Assembly (NCBI GenBank): GCA_023974075.1
Contig: CM043791.1
Coordinates: 25,161,642 to 25,225,641 of the forward strand
Direction: 5' to 3'
Origin: Chaenocephalus aceratus
Taxonomy: Eukaryota > Chordata > Actinopteri > Perciformes > Channichthyidae
Length of the DNA: 64,000 nt
Shown: positions 53,241 to 64,000 of the stretch, piece by piece
Position numbering within the stretch: position 1 is the stretch's first letter
Layout: every line of letters begins with the position of its first letter
The notes under the pieces: model-generated
What the model was told of the DNA's origin: nothing
The model's database searches: none
What the model saw: the letters and a program-made list of their open reading frames with translations, nothing else
Made by a program: the position numbers and the translations under genes

Positions 53241-54809
53241 CTTTGGAGTAGACTTTAATGGCGTTGAACTTTGACTTTGAAATCACACTGTTGACCAATT
53301 GGAAATCTTCTTCATAGTTTTGACCTTTTAAGGGAATAAAGAAAACGGTAAAAGTCCTAGTCAAATCAGCTGCGTTTCACCATCCAGTTTTATAATTCAA
53401 TGCCAAAAGGTAAGCAACACCAACAGAGCTTTGCTCTTTGTGAACATTTGACCATGAACAAAACTGGCCATAATCAACGGTTACCTCTGCCCTTTCTACA
53501 AGCAGTCCCAAAGCTTTCATCACAACATGTTTCATGAATGCATGGAATTCTTTCATCGTGCCACTCTCTGGTATGACCCAGCACTTATAAATATGGCAGA
53601 TCACTTTTGAAAGCTAGCCAGTTGTTGACAATGCTCTCAAAGATGTATCTGATGTGTTGGGGATGTACAAATACTCCTTCTGTAACTTTTTTATCCTGAT
53701 ATTTACTTAAACATAACACACTGCAATTTATGGTTTCCGGCCAACAAAGCCATGGAGGCTGTTGAGCTTTGCATTTCATCAATGAATACATTTTTATACA
53801 GAAGTGTTTTTGACAAGAAAATACTGTAAATCAACATCGATTAATCTAACAACCTTGTCAATGCATTGTATTTTTTATTTGGTCCCTTTCTTATGATTGA
53901 TACTAATGTTAAAGTTATTGAAACTTAAAGAAGCATGGGACACATGTATCATTATTGGCTGTTTAAAGGAAACATAGTCCCTTTTTCCATGATGCAAAGA
54001 TGCATTGTTCCTGGTTAAAGTTAACATTTCACAAAAATAAAATTGTGGTACACATGAATCAGCACCTTGAGAAAAGACGAAGAGCGTTTTTGTTTAAAGA
54101 GCTCCCTGCTTATGTCTGTCCTAATGTATGCAGCCTTGAGCATATGAAACTAGTTTAAGCTTTCTTTAAAATCATGTTTAATATCATCCAGATACAACAA
54201 ACAACTGAAGCCTCATCCTAAATTATTTTAGATATAATAGCTAAACCACTCTGTTTCATAATGATGGTCGGGTCATATTTCAAACACTCCATTGGCCATT
54301 GGACATTGACAGGTGATCTGATAAGCTCAGTGATTGGTGCGTTTTGCCCATCTCTTCTTAAGGCCTCTTTCTTTGCGTCAGCACTTTCTCTCTAACTGCA
54401 TTCATCAGGACAGATCATTACATCCTTCCACTCCTCTCCTCTCTTGCCTTTCTCTCTCCCTCATCCCATCCCTCACTACCAAATGAAAGGGAAACCCTGG
54501 TGTGTCTGAGGCTGGCTGGCAGCAGAGCCAGAGGTGGAAAGATGAGAAGAAAGAGGGAGTCTAGATGAAGGCAAAGTGAAGGAATGAGAGGGGGAAAGAG
54601 CACAGCCTGCTCTGACTGTAAATGGTGTGAGGGAGATGAGAGTTTGTGTTGAAGGGATGGTACCTCTCTGTAAGGGCTCTGTGGAAAGGAAACCTTACTA
54701 CTACATTTGGGCTATACGGAGGAAATGATTGGAACAGAGCCATTGTTATCAAAAATGAGTCCTACCTGCTTTTCCTGCTATCACAAGCCATCATGGTAGA
54801 CTATTTCAA

Positions 54810-54935
54810 GGTTCAAGGCTTTTATTTGTCATAGGTACATAGCTACAGTGTAGTTATGTTGATGAAAATCTTGGGTCACAGGCTCCACCAACAGTGCAAC
54901 ACAATAAAACAGAAAAAATAGTGCAAGTAAATAAA
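54810..54935. repeat. Interspersed repeat fragment (AAGGTTCAAGGCTTTTAT type)
   Basis: TTCAAGGTTCAAGGCTTTTA, TACATAGCTACAGTGTAGTT and GGCTCCACCAACAGTGCAA in order. This is an arrangement I recognise from repeated fish sequences. Ends and family are uncertain. Confidence 0.4.
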
Positions 54936-55028
54936 AAAAAATTAGCCAGGGTAATTGATAACACCTGTGTAGGTGTGCAGGACCCTTTAAAGGCACCATA
55001 TGCCCTTTTTACACCCACACTGTATTCA

Positions 55029-55050
55029 CCTGATTAGATCCCTAATCAGG
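55029..55050. repeat. Perfect 9-bp stem hairpin
   Basis: CCTGATTAG, loop ATCC, CTAATCAGG. It lies about 190 bases before the truncated L2. No tail of T residues or other hint of function. Confidence 0.6.
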
Positions 55051-55236
55051 ACGGCGTGGGCATAAGGTCCTTTACAGTACTTACATCTCCGTGACTCTTC
55101 TGTTGCACTTTAATGCAAATGTTTTTAGGGCAAGTGTGCACAAATTTGAACTTTCAACAGTGCGTCCTTCTTGCATTTACAAAACAGAAAAGGATAAGTG
55201 TGCGTGGGATTCAGATAAGATAACTTGTGTTGTTAG

Positions 55237-56645
55237 GAAACTGCCCTCCTTGCTGTCACTGAGGAACTGCACACTGCTAAAGCAGCCTCCCTCTCCTCTG
55301 TCATCATCCTTTTGGACCTGTCTGCTGCATTTGACACGGTGAATCATCAGATCCTCCTTCACACTCTCCAAGAACTTGGAGTTTCAGGCTCTGCACTTTC
55401 CCTCCTCACCTCATACCTCAAAGACCGCACCTACAGGGTTACTTGGAGGGGATCCGAATCCGACCCTTGTCAATTAACTAAGGGGTCCCTCAGGGCTCTG
55501 TTCTTGGTCCCCTCCTCTTCTCCTTGTACACAAACTCGCTCGGATCTGTCATTAGCCCGCATGGTTTTTCATACCACTGCTACGCTGACGACACCCAATT
55601 AATTCTGTCCTTTCCCCGCTCAGAGACCCAGGTCGTCGCACGCATCTCTGCTTGTCTAGCTGACATCTCTCAGTGGATGTCTGCTCATCACCTCAAGCTC
55701 AACCTTGACAAGACTGAACTGCTTTTCCTTCTGGGAAAAGATTGTCCCACTCTTGACCTAACAATCAACATCGGCACCTCCATTGTTTCCCCGACTCAGA
55801 CTGCAAGGAATCTGGGTGTGACCCTAGATAACAAACTGTCCTTCACTGCAAACATAGCTGCTACAACCCGCTGCTGCAGATACACACTTTACAACATCAG
55901 GAAGATGCGTCCCCAGCTGACCCAGAAAGCGACGCAGGTTCTGGTCCAGGCTCTCGTCATCTCACGCCTAGACTACTGCAACTCCCTCCTAGCTGGTCTA
56001 CCTGCATGTGCCATCCGACCTCTGCAGCTCATCCAGAATGCAGCGGCTCGTCTGGTCTTCAACCTTCCTAAATTCTCCCACACCACGCCGCTCCTCCGCT
56101 CCCTTCATTGGCTTCCGGTAACTGCTAGAATCCACTTCAAGACAATGGTACTTGCGTACCATGCTGTGAATGGATATGGCCCTTCCTACATCCAGGACAT
56201 GGTTAAACCGTACACCCCAGCACGTGCACTCCGCTCTGCATCAACCAAACGGCTCGCTGCACCCTCGTTGCGAAGGGGACCCAAGTTCCCATCAGCAAAA
56301 ACACGTGGGTTTGCTATCCTGGCTCCAAAATGGTGGAATGAGCTCCCCATTGACATCAGGACAGCAGAAAGCTTACACACCTTCCGGCGCAGACTGAAAA
56401 CTCATCTCTTTCGACTCCACTTCGAGCAATAGAACTATTAACAAAGCACTTATATACTAATAAAGGACTGGCTTACCTAAACCCAGTTGAGTAGCACTTG
56501 AAATGTTTTTGCTCTATGAAACCTGATGTACTTATAAGATTCTGTTTTCTTCAAGTTTGTATTTTGTTGGTTGAACGCACTTATTGTAAGTCGCTTTGGA
56601 TAAAAGCGTCAGCTAAATGCAATCTAATGTAATGTAATGTAATGT
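55237..56645 (+). mobile_element. 5'-truncated L2 LINE with nearly intact C-terminal ORF
   Basis: The protein starts inside the reverse transcriptase with ETALLAVTEELHTAKAASL and LDLSAAFDTVNHQILLHTL. A one-base frame change occurs near 55480. It then continues [34 protein letters not shown] (the catalytic YADD box), [13 protein letters not shown], and the long L2 C-terminal region ending HLFRLHFEQ at 56432. The frame from 55524 to 56432 is open for 302 codons. The 3' tail has TAAGTCGCTTTGGATAAAAG and ends in about five AATGT units. The endonuclease domain is absent by 5' truncation. No target duplication was recognised. L2-type LINEs copy themselves by target-primed reverse transcription; this copy cannot. 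Confidence 0.93.
55524..56432 (+). pseudogene. L2 reverse transcriptase C-terminal half (open, truncated)
   Basis: The 302-codon open part of the L2 ORF2 remnant. Visible blocks are the YADD catalytic box near residue 23, the LDKTELL thumb-side motif near residue 62, [15 protein letters not shown] near 92-106, and [20 protein letters not shown] and [20 protein letters not shown] towards the end. It lacks a start of its own; the apparent Met is internal. One frameshift separates it from the upstream palm sequence at 55237-55480. Confidence 0.9.
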
Positions 56646-56826
56646 GTGAACCATAACTAGCCACCTAATGACATTAGCAACATACTCAGTCTACATGGAG
56701 ATCAGGTTTTACTTGATATTGTGTTATTAAAAATCAAATACATGTGTTGTCTATAGTTGTTGGGTTAGGGTTAGTTGCTGTGTGACATAAGACAACTGCT
56801 TCTTTATAAGGTTGAGGATAATGGAT

Positions 56827-56865
56827 TTGCGCGAGTTCACAAGTAGAAACTTTGAACTCGCGCAA
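56827..56865. repeat. Perfect 12-bp stem hairpin in unique sequence
   Basis: TTGCGCGAGTTC, a 15-base loop, then GAACTCGCGCAA. The CpG-rich stem stands out from its AT-rich neighbourhood. No known element or RNA gene recognised. Confidence 0.75.
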
Positions 56866-59212
56866 CTCATTCAAAGTTTTTAGAATGAATTGTCCAAGTG
56901 CAGAGTTAAGATGAGATAACATTGAAATTTGAGGAATCAAAGGTTTTGACAGCTGTGTGGGTGTGCAAAGCTTTTACAAAAGGCCAAAATAACTTTCTGT
57001 TTTTGCATATCCCTTTGAATCTCATAGCCTCACATCGTCGGAGAATGGAAACATTTATTTGTTGTTAAACTAAATCACACCAAAGCTGTTGCAGCACAGC
57101 AAATATCCTGTACTTGCTTCAGGCAGCTTGTATAATTCACTTCCGACCCACAAGGGAAGATATTAAAGAACTCGGTGGTAGTGTTTCATTTCAAGAAAAT
57201 AAATACAATTGCACATATGTATTTGATACACACTTCACAGTTTCCTTAACAATAGTATTTGTTTCTGTAAGTTACAATCTGCAAGTTTTGCTTCAAGGGA
57301 TCCGAGGGGAGCTGTGGGCTATATTGCTTATTTATATATTTGTGAGCACAAGCAGCTGTTATGTTTGTTTTTACCCCTCCTCTATCCACATATTTTTCAC
57401 ACATTTAAGGATTTTATCTTTTGGGATCTCAATATTGTGGGCTTTGTGAGAAACACTTAAAAGCAAAAACACAAAACACTGGAATTTTGAAGTCTTATCT
57501 GTAATTACAATTCTACAGAAATTAGTTGATTAAAATATTGAAGGGGAAACCTTTTCTTAATTATCAAGGAGGCATTCCATGATTAATTAGGTTTCCTTGC
57601 TCTTCACATGTCTTCGTAATTACATTTTTGTACACAGTTGGCACACAACTTAATTTGATCCCAAATGTCGCTAAGTCATAGACAAGTTTACCCGTCTTTG
57701 GTGAATTAGGACAGTATGTTGTTTGGGTAGGAGGATAGCGATGGAGATGCTTGTTGGTAGAGAGAGAGGCCACTGTTCAACATAGTGAAGAGAGGATAAA
57801 TGAGTTTGTTAGGGTTCAAATAATGTATATGTAACATAAAACACAAATTGAGTTAAATGAAATGTGTAAATGTTGGTATTGATAAAAATACAAGTAAGGA
57901 TCTAAAGAGCAAATCACTGTTTTCAAAGATGTGCAAACTCAAGTCATGGTCATCTTCTTTTGAGATACATCATTACGTTTCAAGCAGCCCACACTATCAT
58001 CAAATGATCCGCATATACAGATTTAACCCGTGTTAAAAGCAGTAAACAAACAGGTCAACTCAATTCATATTTCTGGCTCTCCTAAACATAAGTAGAGCAC
58101 TGATTTATTCTCGTAGTCTGTACTGTATGTTCTAGCCAAAGCACTCCTCTGTACAAAGATACTTTGAAATCCCACAAATGCCACACAGAAAGTAGCAAAA
58201 GTCAGAGAAGAAGCCCATTTATTTAAGGGACATCTCTCTCGTGGTTGAAAAATATAATAATTTCTATTAATCTGAACCAAAATAAGCATAAAACGCTCAG
58301 CGAGGGATTGAGTGATTTTTGCTTTAATGCAGCCCACAGAGTATTTACAGTGGTGTTCTGCTAGGATTAGTTGTGTGAGAGGATTAGTGAAGCTGCATTA
58401 CTGCTGTTTTATTTAACTCACAACAGCAAAAGACAAAAAATAAAAGCCTCTTAGCCACATTTAGGGAACATGAGGCTGGACAGTGAGAGCAGCATGTTTT
58501 CTGTCCTCTTTAAATACCTGTGCTGGAAAGGGATATGCATAAACACACACGTTTCTCACACACTCAACCTCCCACCTAATCTTTAATCTAGTAATCTGCT
58601 GAAAGTTGTCCCGTGTAGCATATGCTATGCAAGGAAACACTGTGTCATTTCAGATAAGGCGATGATGTTGGTGAGAGTGCAGCATATGCAGATACCGGCA
58701 GGATCAACAGAGTGGGAAACTCACGGAGAGAGGAGAGGATTAATGCAAAAAAGACTGGCAGGGAGAGGGAGATGTGCAGAGGCAGCACATTACCTCTCTC
58801 TCCCTCTATTTCTATTCTGCTTCTCTCTCACTCTCTCCCACACACTCTTTCCTTGCATCAGCATTGATCACAGTACATCAGTAAAGTAAAGAGCACCCCA
58901 TCCATCAGTGCATGGCTGTGGAGCTGCTGTAAAGAATAATAAAGCTGCTCTCCACAGTCGATGCACACGGAAACACAATCATATGCATACTATTTAAAAT
59001 ATCAACATTAGCATTAAGCCGACCACAATATCACTGCTAATCCTCTAAAATACTACTACAGCTGAGACCACACTCCAGGACTGTATACAATGCTAAACCA
59101 AATAGCAATATTTTCCACAATCACATTTGTGTCAAAGCAGTCACGACTGTTGCCAATTTTGCATTGAGCAGTGTATTTGTCCCACTTTTGACCCAAATCT
59201 TTTAACTTAATT

Positions 59213-59226
59213 ACACAAACACAAAC
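59213..59226. repeat. Left target-site duplication of the Rex3-like LINE
   Basis: ACACAAACACAAAC, identical to 62218-62231. Confidence 0.93.
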
Positions 59227-59319
59227 GGGAAACAACGATGGGGTCGGGTCCACTGCCAGAAGGGTGGCAGTGAAAGCGGAGGGTCTCGACGGACCAGACC
59301 CGGGCGACAGAAGCTGGCT

Positions 59320-60303
59320 TTGGGGACGTGGAACGTCACCTCTCTGGGGGGGAAGGAGCCGGAGCTTGTGCGGGAGGTGGAGCGTTACCAGTTGGATCTG
59401 GTTGGGCTCACCTCTACGCACAGCGTCGGCTCTGGAACCTTACTTCTGGATAGGGGTTGGACTCTATTCTTCTCCGGAGTTGCTCAAGGTGTGAGGCGCC
59501 GGGCAGGTGTGGGGATACTCACAAGTCCCCGGTTAGGTGCTTCGTTGTTGGAGTTTACCCCAGTGGACGAGAGGGTCGCCTCCCTACGCCTGCGGGTTAT
59601 GGGGGGGAAAACTCTGACTGTTGTGTGTGCTTATGCACCCAACAGCAGTTCAGAGTATACAGCCTTCTTGGAGACCCTGGAAAGAGTCCTGTATGGGGCT
59701 CCTGAAGGGGACTCTTTAATCTTGCTGGGAGACTTCAACGCACATGTGGGCAATGATGGAGACACTTGGAGGGGCGTGATTGGGAGGAACGGCCCCCCTG
59801 ATCTGAACCGGAGTGGTGGTTTGTTACTGGACTTCTGTGCTAGTCATGGATTGGCCATAACAAACACCATGTTCGAACATAAGGATGCTCATAAGTGTAC
59901 GTGGTACCAGAGCACCCTAGGCAGAAGGTCCATGATCGATTTCGTTATCGTATCATCGGACCTGAGGCCGTATGTTTTGGACACTCGGGTAAAGAGAGGG
60001 GCGGAGTTGTCAACTGATCACCATCTGGTGGTGAGTTGGGTCGAGTGGCGGGGGAAGCCTCTGGATAGACCTGGTAAGCCCAAACGTGTAGTTCGGGTGA
60101 ACTGGGAACGTCTGGAGGAGGCCCAAGTTCAGGAGGCCTTCAACTCGCACCTCCGGCGGAGCTTTTCGGGCATTCCTGTGGAGGTTGGGGACATTGAACC
60201 AGAGTGGTCGGTGTTCAAAGCCTCTATTGCCGAAGCCGCGGCGGGGAGCTGTGGTCTCGAACCTCCTGGTGGACACCGGTGGTCAGGGAAGCCGTCCGAC
60301 TGA
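59320..60303 (+). pseudogene. Rex3-like apurinic-type endonuclease domain
   Basis: A 327-codon frame for the LINE endonuclease, which nicks the target DNA to prime reverse transcription. Visible blocks are [17 protein letters not shown] (N-terminal strand with the catalytic Asn), [32 protein letters not shown] (GDFNA box), [16 protein letters not shown], and [12 protein letters not shown] with the catalytic Asp-His pair. All main catalytic residues look present. The frame is lost after residue 310 or so and should continue into the reverse transcriptase. The conserved frame probably extends upstream of this Met (a [12 protein letters not shown] reading), so the true start is uncertain. Confidence 0.92.
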
Positions 60304-61706
60304 AGAAGGAGGCCTTCAGGGATTTGTTATCCCGGGGGACTCCCGAGGCAGTTGCAAGGTACCGACAGGCCCGAAGGGCAGCAGCCTCATCCGTGGCCGA
60401 GGCAAAGCAGCGGGTGTGGGAGAAGTTCGGAGAAGACATGGAGAAGGACTTTCGGGCGGCACCAAAGTTGTTCTGGAAAACTATCCGACACCTCAGGAGG
60501 GGGAAGCAGGGAACCATCCAAGCTGTGTACAGTAAGGATGGGACGTTGTTGACCTCAACTGATGGAGTGTTAGGGCGTTGGAAGGAACACTTTGAGGAAC
60601 TCCTGAACCCGACAACTCCGCCCTCTATGTTAGAGGCAGAGCTGGAGTATGACGGGGGATCAACACCAATCTCCCGGGGGGAGGTCACTGAGGTCGTCAA
60701 ACAACTCCACAGTGGCAAAGCCCCGGGGGTGGATGAGATCCGCCCGGAAATGCTGAAGGCTCTGGGTGTTGAGGGACTGTCATGGTTGACACGTCTCATC
60801 AACGTTGCGTGGAAGTCGGAAACAGTACCGAAGGAGTGGCAGACCGGGGTGGTGGTTCCCCTTTTTAAAAAGGGGGATCAGAGGGTGTGTGCCAATTACA
60901 GAGGCATCACACTACTCAGCCTCCCCGGGAAAGTTTACTCCAAGGTACTCGAAAGGAGGGTCAGGCCGATTGTCAAACCTCAGATTGAGGAGGAACAATG
61001 CGGATTCCGTCCTGGTCGTGGAACGACGGATCAGCTTTTTACTCTCGCAAGGATCCTGGAGGGGGCCTGGGAGTACGCTTATCCGGTCTAAATGTGTTTT
61101 GTAGACTTGGAGAAGGCGTATGACCGAGTTCCCAGGGAGTTACTGTGGGAGGTGCTGCGGGAGTATGGGGTGAGGGGGTCTCTACTCAGGGCCATCCAAT
61201 CTCTGTACTCCCAAAGCGAGAGCTGTGTCCGGGTCCTCGGCAGTAAGTCGGACCCATTTCCGGTGAGGGTTGGCCTCCGCCAGGGCTGCGCTTTGTCACC
61301 AATCCTGTTTGTAATATACATGGATCGGATTTCGAGGCGTAGTCGTGGGGGAGGGGGTCTGCAGTTCGGTGGACTAAGGATTGCACCACTGCTTTTTGCA
61401 GATGATGTGGTTCTAATGGCTTCATCGGTCTGCGACCTTCAGCACTCACTGGATCGGTTCGCAACCGAGTGTGAAGCGGCTGGGATGAGGATCAGCACCT
61501 CCAAATCTGAGGCCATGGTTCTCAGCAGGAAACCGATGGACTGTCCACTCCAAGTAGGGAATGAGTCCTTACCCCAAGTGAAGGAGTTCAAGTATCTCGG
61601 GGTCTTGTTCTCGAGTGAGGGAACAATGGAGCGTGAGATGGGCCGGAGAATCGGAGAATCGGAGCAGCGGGAGCGGTACTGCAGTCGCTTTACCGCACCG
61701 TTGTGA
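60270..61706 (+). pseudogene. Rex3-like reverse transcriptase, with in-frame stop
   Basis: Continues from the endonuclease in a second frame: [82 protein letters not shown] at 61089-61091 (probably from TAC or CAC) interrupts it. It resumes in the same frame with MCFVDLEKAYDRVPRELLWE (first catalytic Asp), VGLRQGCALSPILFVIYMDR, LLFADDVVLMASS (FADD catalytic box) and FKYLGVLFSSEG. The frame is lost after RRIGESEQRE because of the 8-bp duplication. Confidence 0.93.
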
Positions 61707-62191
61707 CGAAAAGGGAGCTGAGCCAGAAGGTAAAGCTCTCTGTCTACCGGGCCATTTTCGTGCCTACCCTCACCTATGGTCATGAAGGATGGGTCATGAC
61801 CGAAAGAACGAGATCGCGGATACAAGCGGCCGAGATGGGTTTCCTCCGCCGGGTGGCTGGTGTCTCCCTTAGGGATAAGGTGAGAAGTTCGGTCATCAGG
61901 GAGGGACTCGGAGTTGAGCCGCTCCTCCTTCGCGTCGAAAGGAGCCAGTTGAGGTGGTTCGGGCACCTAGTTAGGATGCCACCTGGGCGCCTCCCAAGGG
62001 AGGTGTTCCAGGCACGTCCAGCTGGGAAGAGACCAAGGGGTAGACCTAGGACCAGGTGGAGGGATTATATCTCTTCGCTGGCCTGGGAGCGCCTTGGGAT
62101 CCCCCAGTCAGAGCTGGTTGATGTCGCCAGGGAAAGGAAAGTTTGGGGCTCTCTGCTGGAACTGCTACCCCCGCGACCCGACCACGGATAA
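61670..62191 (+). pseudogene. Rex3-like ORF C-terminal region
   Basis: In the third frame, from about 61670: AVLQSLYRTVVTKRELSQKV, LTYGHEGWVMTERTRSRIQA, LLRVERSQLRWFGHLVRMPP, GKRPRGRPRTRWRDYISSLA, ending LELLPPRPDHG and TAA at 62189-62191. The GHLVRMPP and RGRPRTRWRDYI blocks are standard for the end of RTE/Rex3 proteins. It reaches the family's natural C-terminus, followed directly by the 3' tail. Confidence 0.93.
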
Positions 62192-62197
62192 GCGGGA

Positions 62198-62217
62198 GAA
62201 GATGGATGGATGGATGG
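62198..62217 (+). repeat. (GATG)n tail of the Rex3-like LINE
   Basis: About four to five tandem GATG units terminating the element, immediately before the right target duplication. Confidence 0.92.
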
Positions 62218-62231
62218 ACACAAACACAAAC
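62218..62231. repeat. Right target-site duplication of the Rex3-like LINE
   Basis: ACACAAACACAAAC, identical to the left copy over 14 bases. Confidence 0.93.
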
Positions 62232-62391
62232 TTTTTTATTCTACAACTATTTCCCTTGTTCTATCTACAGTGGTGTTCCATTATCTCTGCATGAATAACT
62301 AACGGAAACACTCACGAACGATTGCTTCATATGGATTATTTTGGAAAAAGTTTGAACTGGCAAGGCTACATTTTTCCTGCCAACATTCTCC

Positions 62392-62412
62392 ATATATATA
62401 TATATATATATA
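62392..62412. repeat. (TA)n short microsatellite
   Basis: About ten AT units. The flanks GGCTACA and TGTGTAGC can pair, so the array could sit at the tip of a hairpin. Confidence 0.85.
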
Positions 62413-64000
62413 TGTGTAGCTTCCATATGGGAAAAGTATGTTTCATTCATTATTTAGATAGCTTCAAGCATGCAAGCTCTACTGGGAAAACTCTGGAAAG
62501 AGGCTTTCTTGCTTTAGATCCACTTATCAGTTGACAGGCAACACTTGGGAACCATAAACAACAAACAAAACAAAAGAAGCTACAATATAGGTAAAGAGCG
62601 TTGTTCTTGGTTACATTACACAATACACAATGACGAGAAAACAAAAGCTTTGGAGGGATTTCTGCCTTTTTTCCTCGCCAAACATCTGGTCATTTGCCAA
62701 ATCTCCTGAGACTGTGTATTCAAAATGTGTACATGGGGAATGAAAAGGAAAGAAAACAGGGTCAAACGGCCCCCTAGGAAGCAGAGCAAAACACTTTGAT
62801 GTGCCTAGAGCTTGAATGGTTGCAAATTATACAACAACATGCAAGGAGTCATGTTTTCTAATGGTTATTTTAAATTATACAAATAATAAACAACACCTGC
62901 AGTGAAATATACAAATGATCTTCGTAGAGTTTTCTGGTTTCTTCTCCACAATTTTGGAGATTAGGTGAATTTGAATGTCAAATTGCCCTTATGAATTTGA
63001 GCACAATATGCGCATCATATATGTTTCATAATGTAAAGTACTCTTCCTCTTGCCCCGTAAAGATTTAAAGCCCACATTGTGAGTATCAAACGATAGACCT
63101 TTTACTATTTAAGGCCATGCAAATAACCACTGTGAGCTGGCCTACTGTAGACAACTGCGTTACAGTAATACATTTGATGAAATATGAACAGATCTCTTAG
63201 AAATACTTAGTTTAAAAAATAAAATAAAAAGGTTTTTAGATTTTAGTAGGTTGTGCCATGATAGCCGTGTGATTACAACACATCCATAATGTCACTGGTC
63301 CAATTCTATCATGAACCATTTCTGCTTGTCAGACCTCTTCTTCATTTTAAGCTTGAGATGATTCTTTTCATTAGTATTTTTTCAGTGAGTGTTGAAATAC
63401 ACTGTAATGTACAGTATGCAGCGAATGTGTTAATTGCAGTCTTTGGTTGACTGAAGACAACACTAAGTTATTTAGTCTGAGTGATGCAACGAACTATCTA
63501 CCTTCAAATCCCAAAGTAGACTCCTCTGGTCATCCTTGCCTCTAATAATAGGAAATGATATGTATTGGTTATACATATTTCAGAGCATTTCTCCTTGCTT
63601 GCCAAGAGGTCACTTGAATGAGCAATTCCCATCTCAATGTGACTTTCATGTAAAACAAAGCCAAAGGAATTGCAGACTGCAAAATTGAAAATTCAAATGC
63701 ATGTATTCGTAAGACTTTGTTCCTATGAATACCAAAGGCGAGGGTTGTACAAACACACAAGAACAAAACCGCTGCGCCACCCACGAGGCAAATACGTCTG
63801 GAGGACAAATTGGAAATTGAATCATAAACTATAAAGAGCCAAGGTTGAGTTCAGCTGTGGAAGAAAAGAGAGTCTAGATGGAGGTGGAGAGGAGAAACGA
63901 AAAAAACGGCTGCATTAAATAAAAGTTCACTCTTTCTCTCCTGCCCCTGCAGAAATTCACGCTGTGCTACCTGATTGAAATGTCCTGGTTTAATAGCTGT
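62413..64000. other. Non-coding sequence, no gene recognised
   Basis: AT-rich with no supported exon. The minus-strand frame at 63569-63808 has a hydrophobic, signal-like stretch but no in-frame ATG. Confidence 0.45.

Larger units (their letters stand above)
59227..62217 (+). mobile_element. Rex3-like RTE LINE, nearly full length, recently inserted
   Basis: A 2991-bp element with endonuclease and reverse transcriptase coding sequence and a 3' tail of about four GATG units, the known Rex3/RTE tail type. A perfect 14-bp target duplication (59213-59226, 62218-62231) marks the whole insertion. Three lesions disable it: a frameshift around 60250-60280, a TAA at 61089-61091 within the reverse transcriptase, and an 8-bp tandem duplication (GGAGAATC twice, 61645-61660) that shifts the frame. 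Few lesions plus an unmutated duplication argue for a young insertion. The 5' end may lack some leader relative to the family. It is GC-rich relative to its surroundings. Confidence 0.95.

Noticed and set aside
60224..60802. 192-codon minus-strand frame
   Set aside because: Antisense shadow of the Rex3-like reverse transcriptase. The plus-strand translation carries all the family motifs.
63569..63808. Hydrophobic minus-strand frame considered as the missing TAFA signal-peptide exon
   Set aside because: There is no ATG in the frame, the upstream acceptor-like sequence is weak, and a first coding exon should not need one. The required phase-1 donor was not convincing.

Overview
This is a window of vertebrate nuclear DNA, almost certainly from a teleost fish. 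The evidence is the mixture of transposon families (Rex3/RTE and L2 LINEs, Tc1/mariner, several hAT-type elements, a DIRS-like gag remnant), ten long CA/TG microsatellites, AT-rich non-coding sequence, and a spliced gene with GT-AG introns. There are no bacterial operons, phage, CRISPR arrays or rRNA genes, and I recognised no tRNA. Most long open frames are transposon protein remnants or artefacts of CA/TG repeats.

Host gene. One protein-coding gene is supported, on the minus strand. Three coding exons of a TAFA (FAM19A) chemokine-like gene lie at 39634-39783, 34664-34788 and 31054-31065. They join with matching phases (phase 1, then phase 0) and give the complete ten-cysteine TAFA domain. 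The last exon contributes only three codons, Val-Thr-Arg, before the stop. The wording of the domain is closest to TAFA3. The signal-peptide exon was not found, so it is either further upstream on the minus strand (above 39783, possibly outside the window) or unrecognised. Sequence below about 30 kb is downstream of the gene and has no recognisable exon.

Layout. 1-556: 3' part of a Tc1-like transposon. 557-13257: non-coding sequence with three MITE-like elements (1600-2245, 8948-9337, 9434-10281). 13258-31053: non-coding sequence, one copy of a 268-bp duplicated block, a second copy of the TTAA-flanked MITE in opposite orientation (27326-27714), then the TAFA 3' end. 31054-39783: TAFA exons and introns. 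The 3' intron carries the second duplicated block, and the next intron carries a DIRS-like gag remnant and a 53-bp-arm inverted repeat with promoter-like boxes. 39784-64000: 5' intron or upstream sequence, rich in transposons. It holds a three-layer nest (minus-strand LINE interrupted by an L2 copy and by a hAT element, 44183-46870), a second hAT-type element (52217-53240), a 5'-truncated L2 (55237-56645) and a nearly whole Rex3-like LINE flanked by a perfect 14-bp target duplication (59227-62217).

I see no multi-gene 'system'. The most informative observations are the TAFA gene with its tiny terminal coding exon, the precisely delimited nested insertions, and the 98.5% identical block that sits beside a CA repeat at two places 20 kb apart. 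Family names for repeats come from recognised motifs and were not confirmed by a database search.
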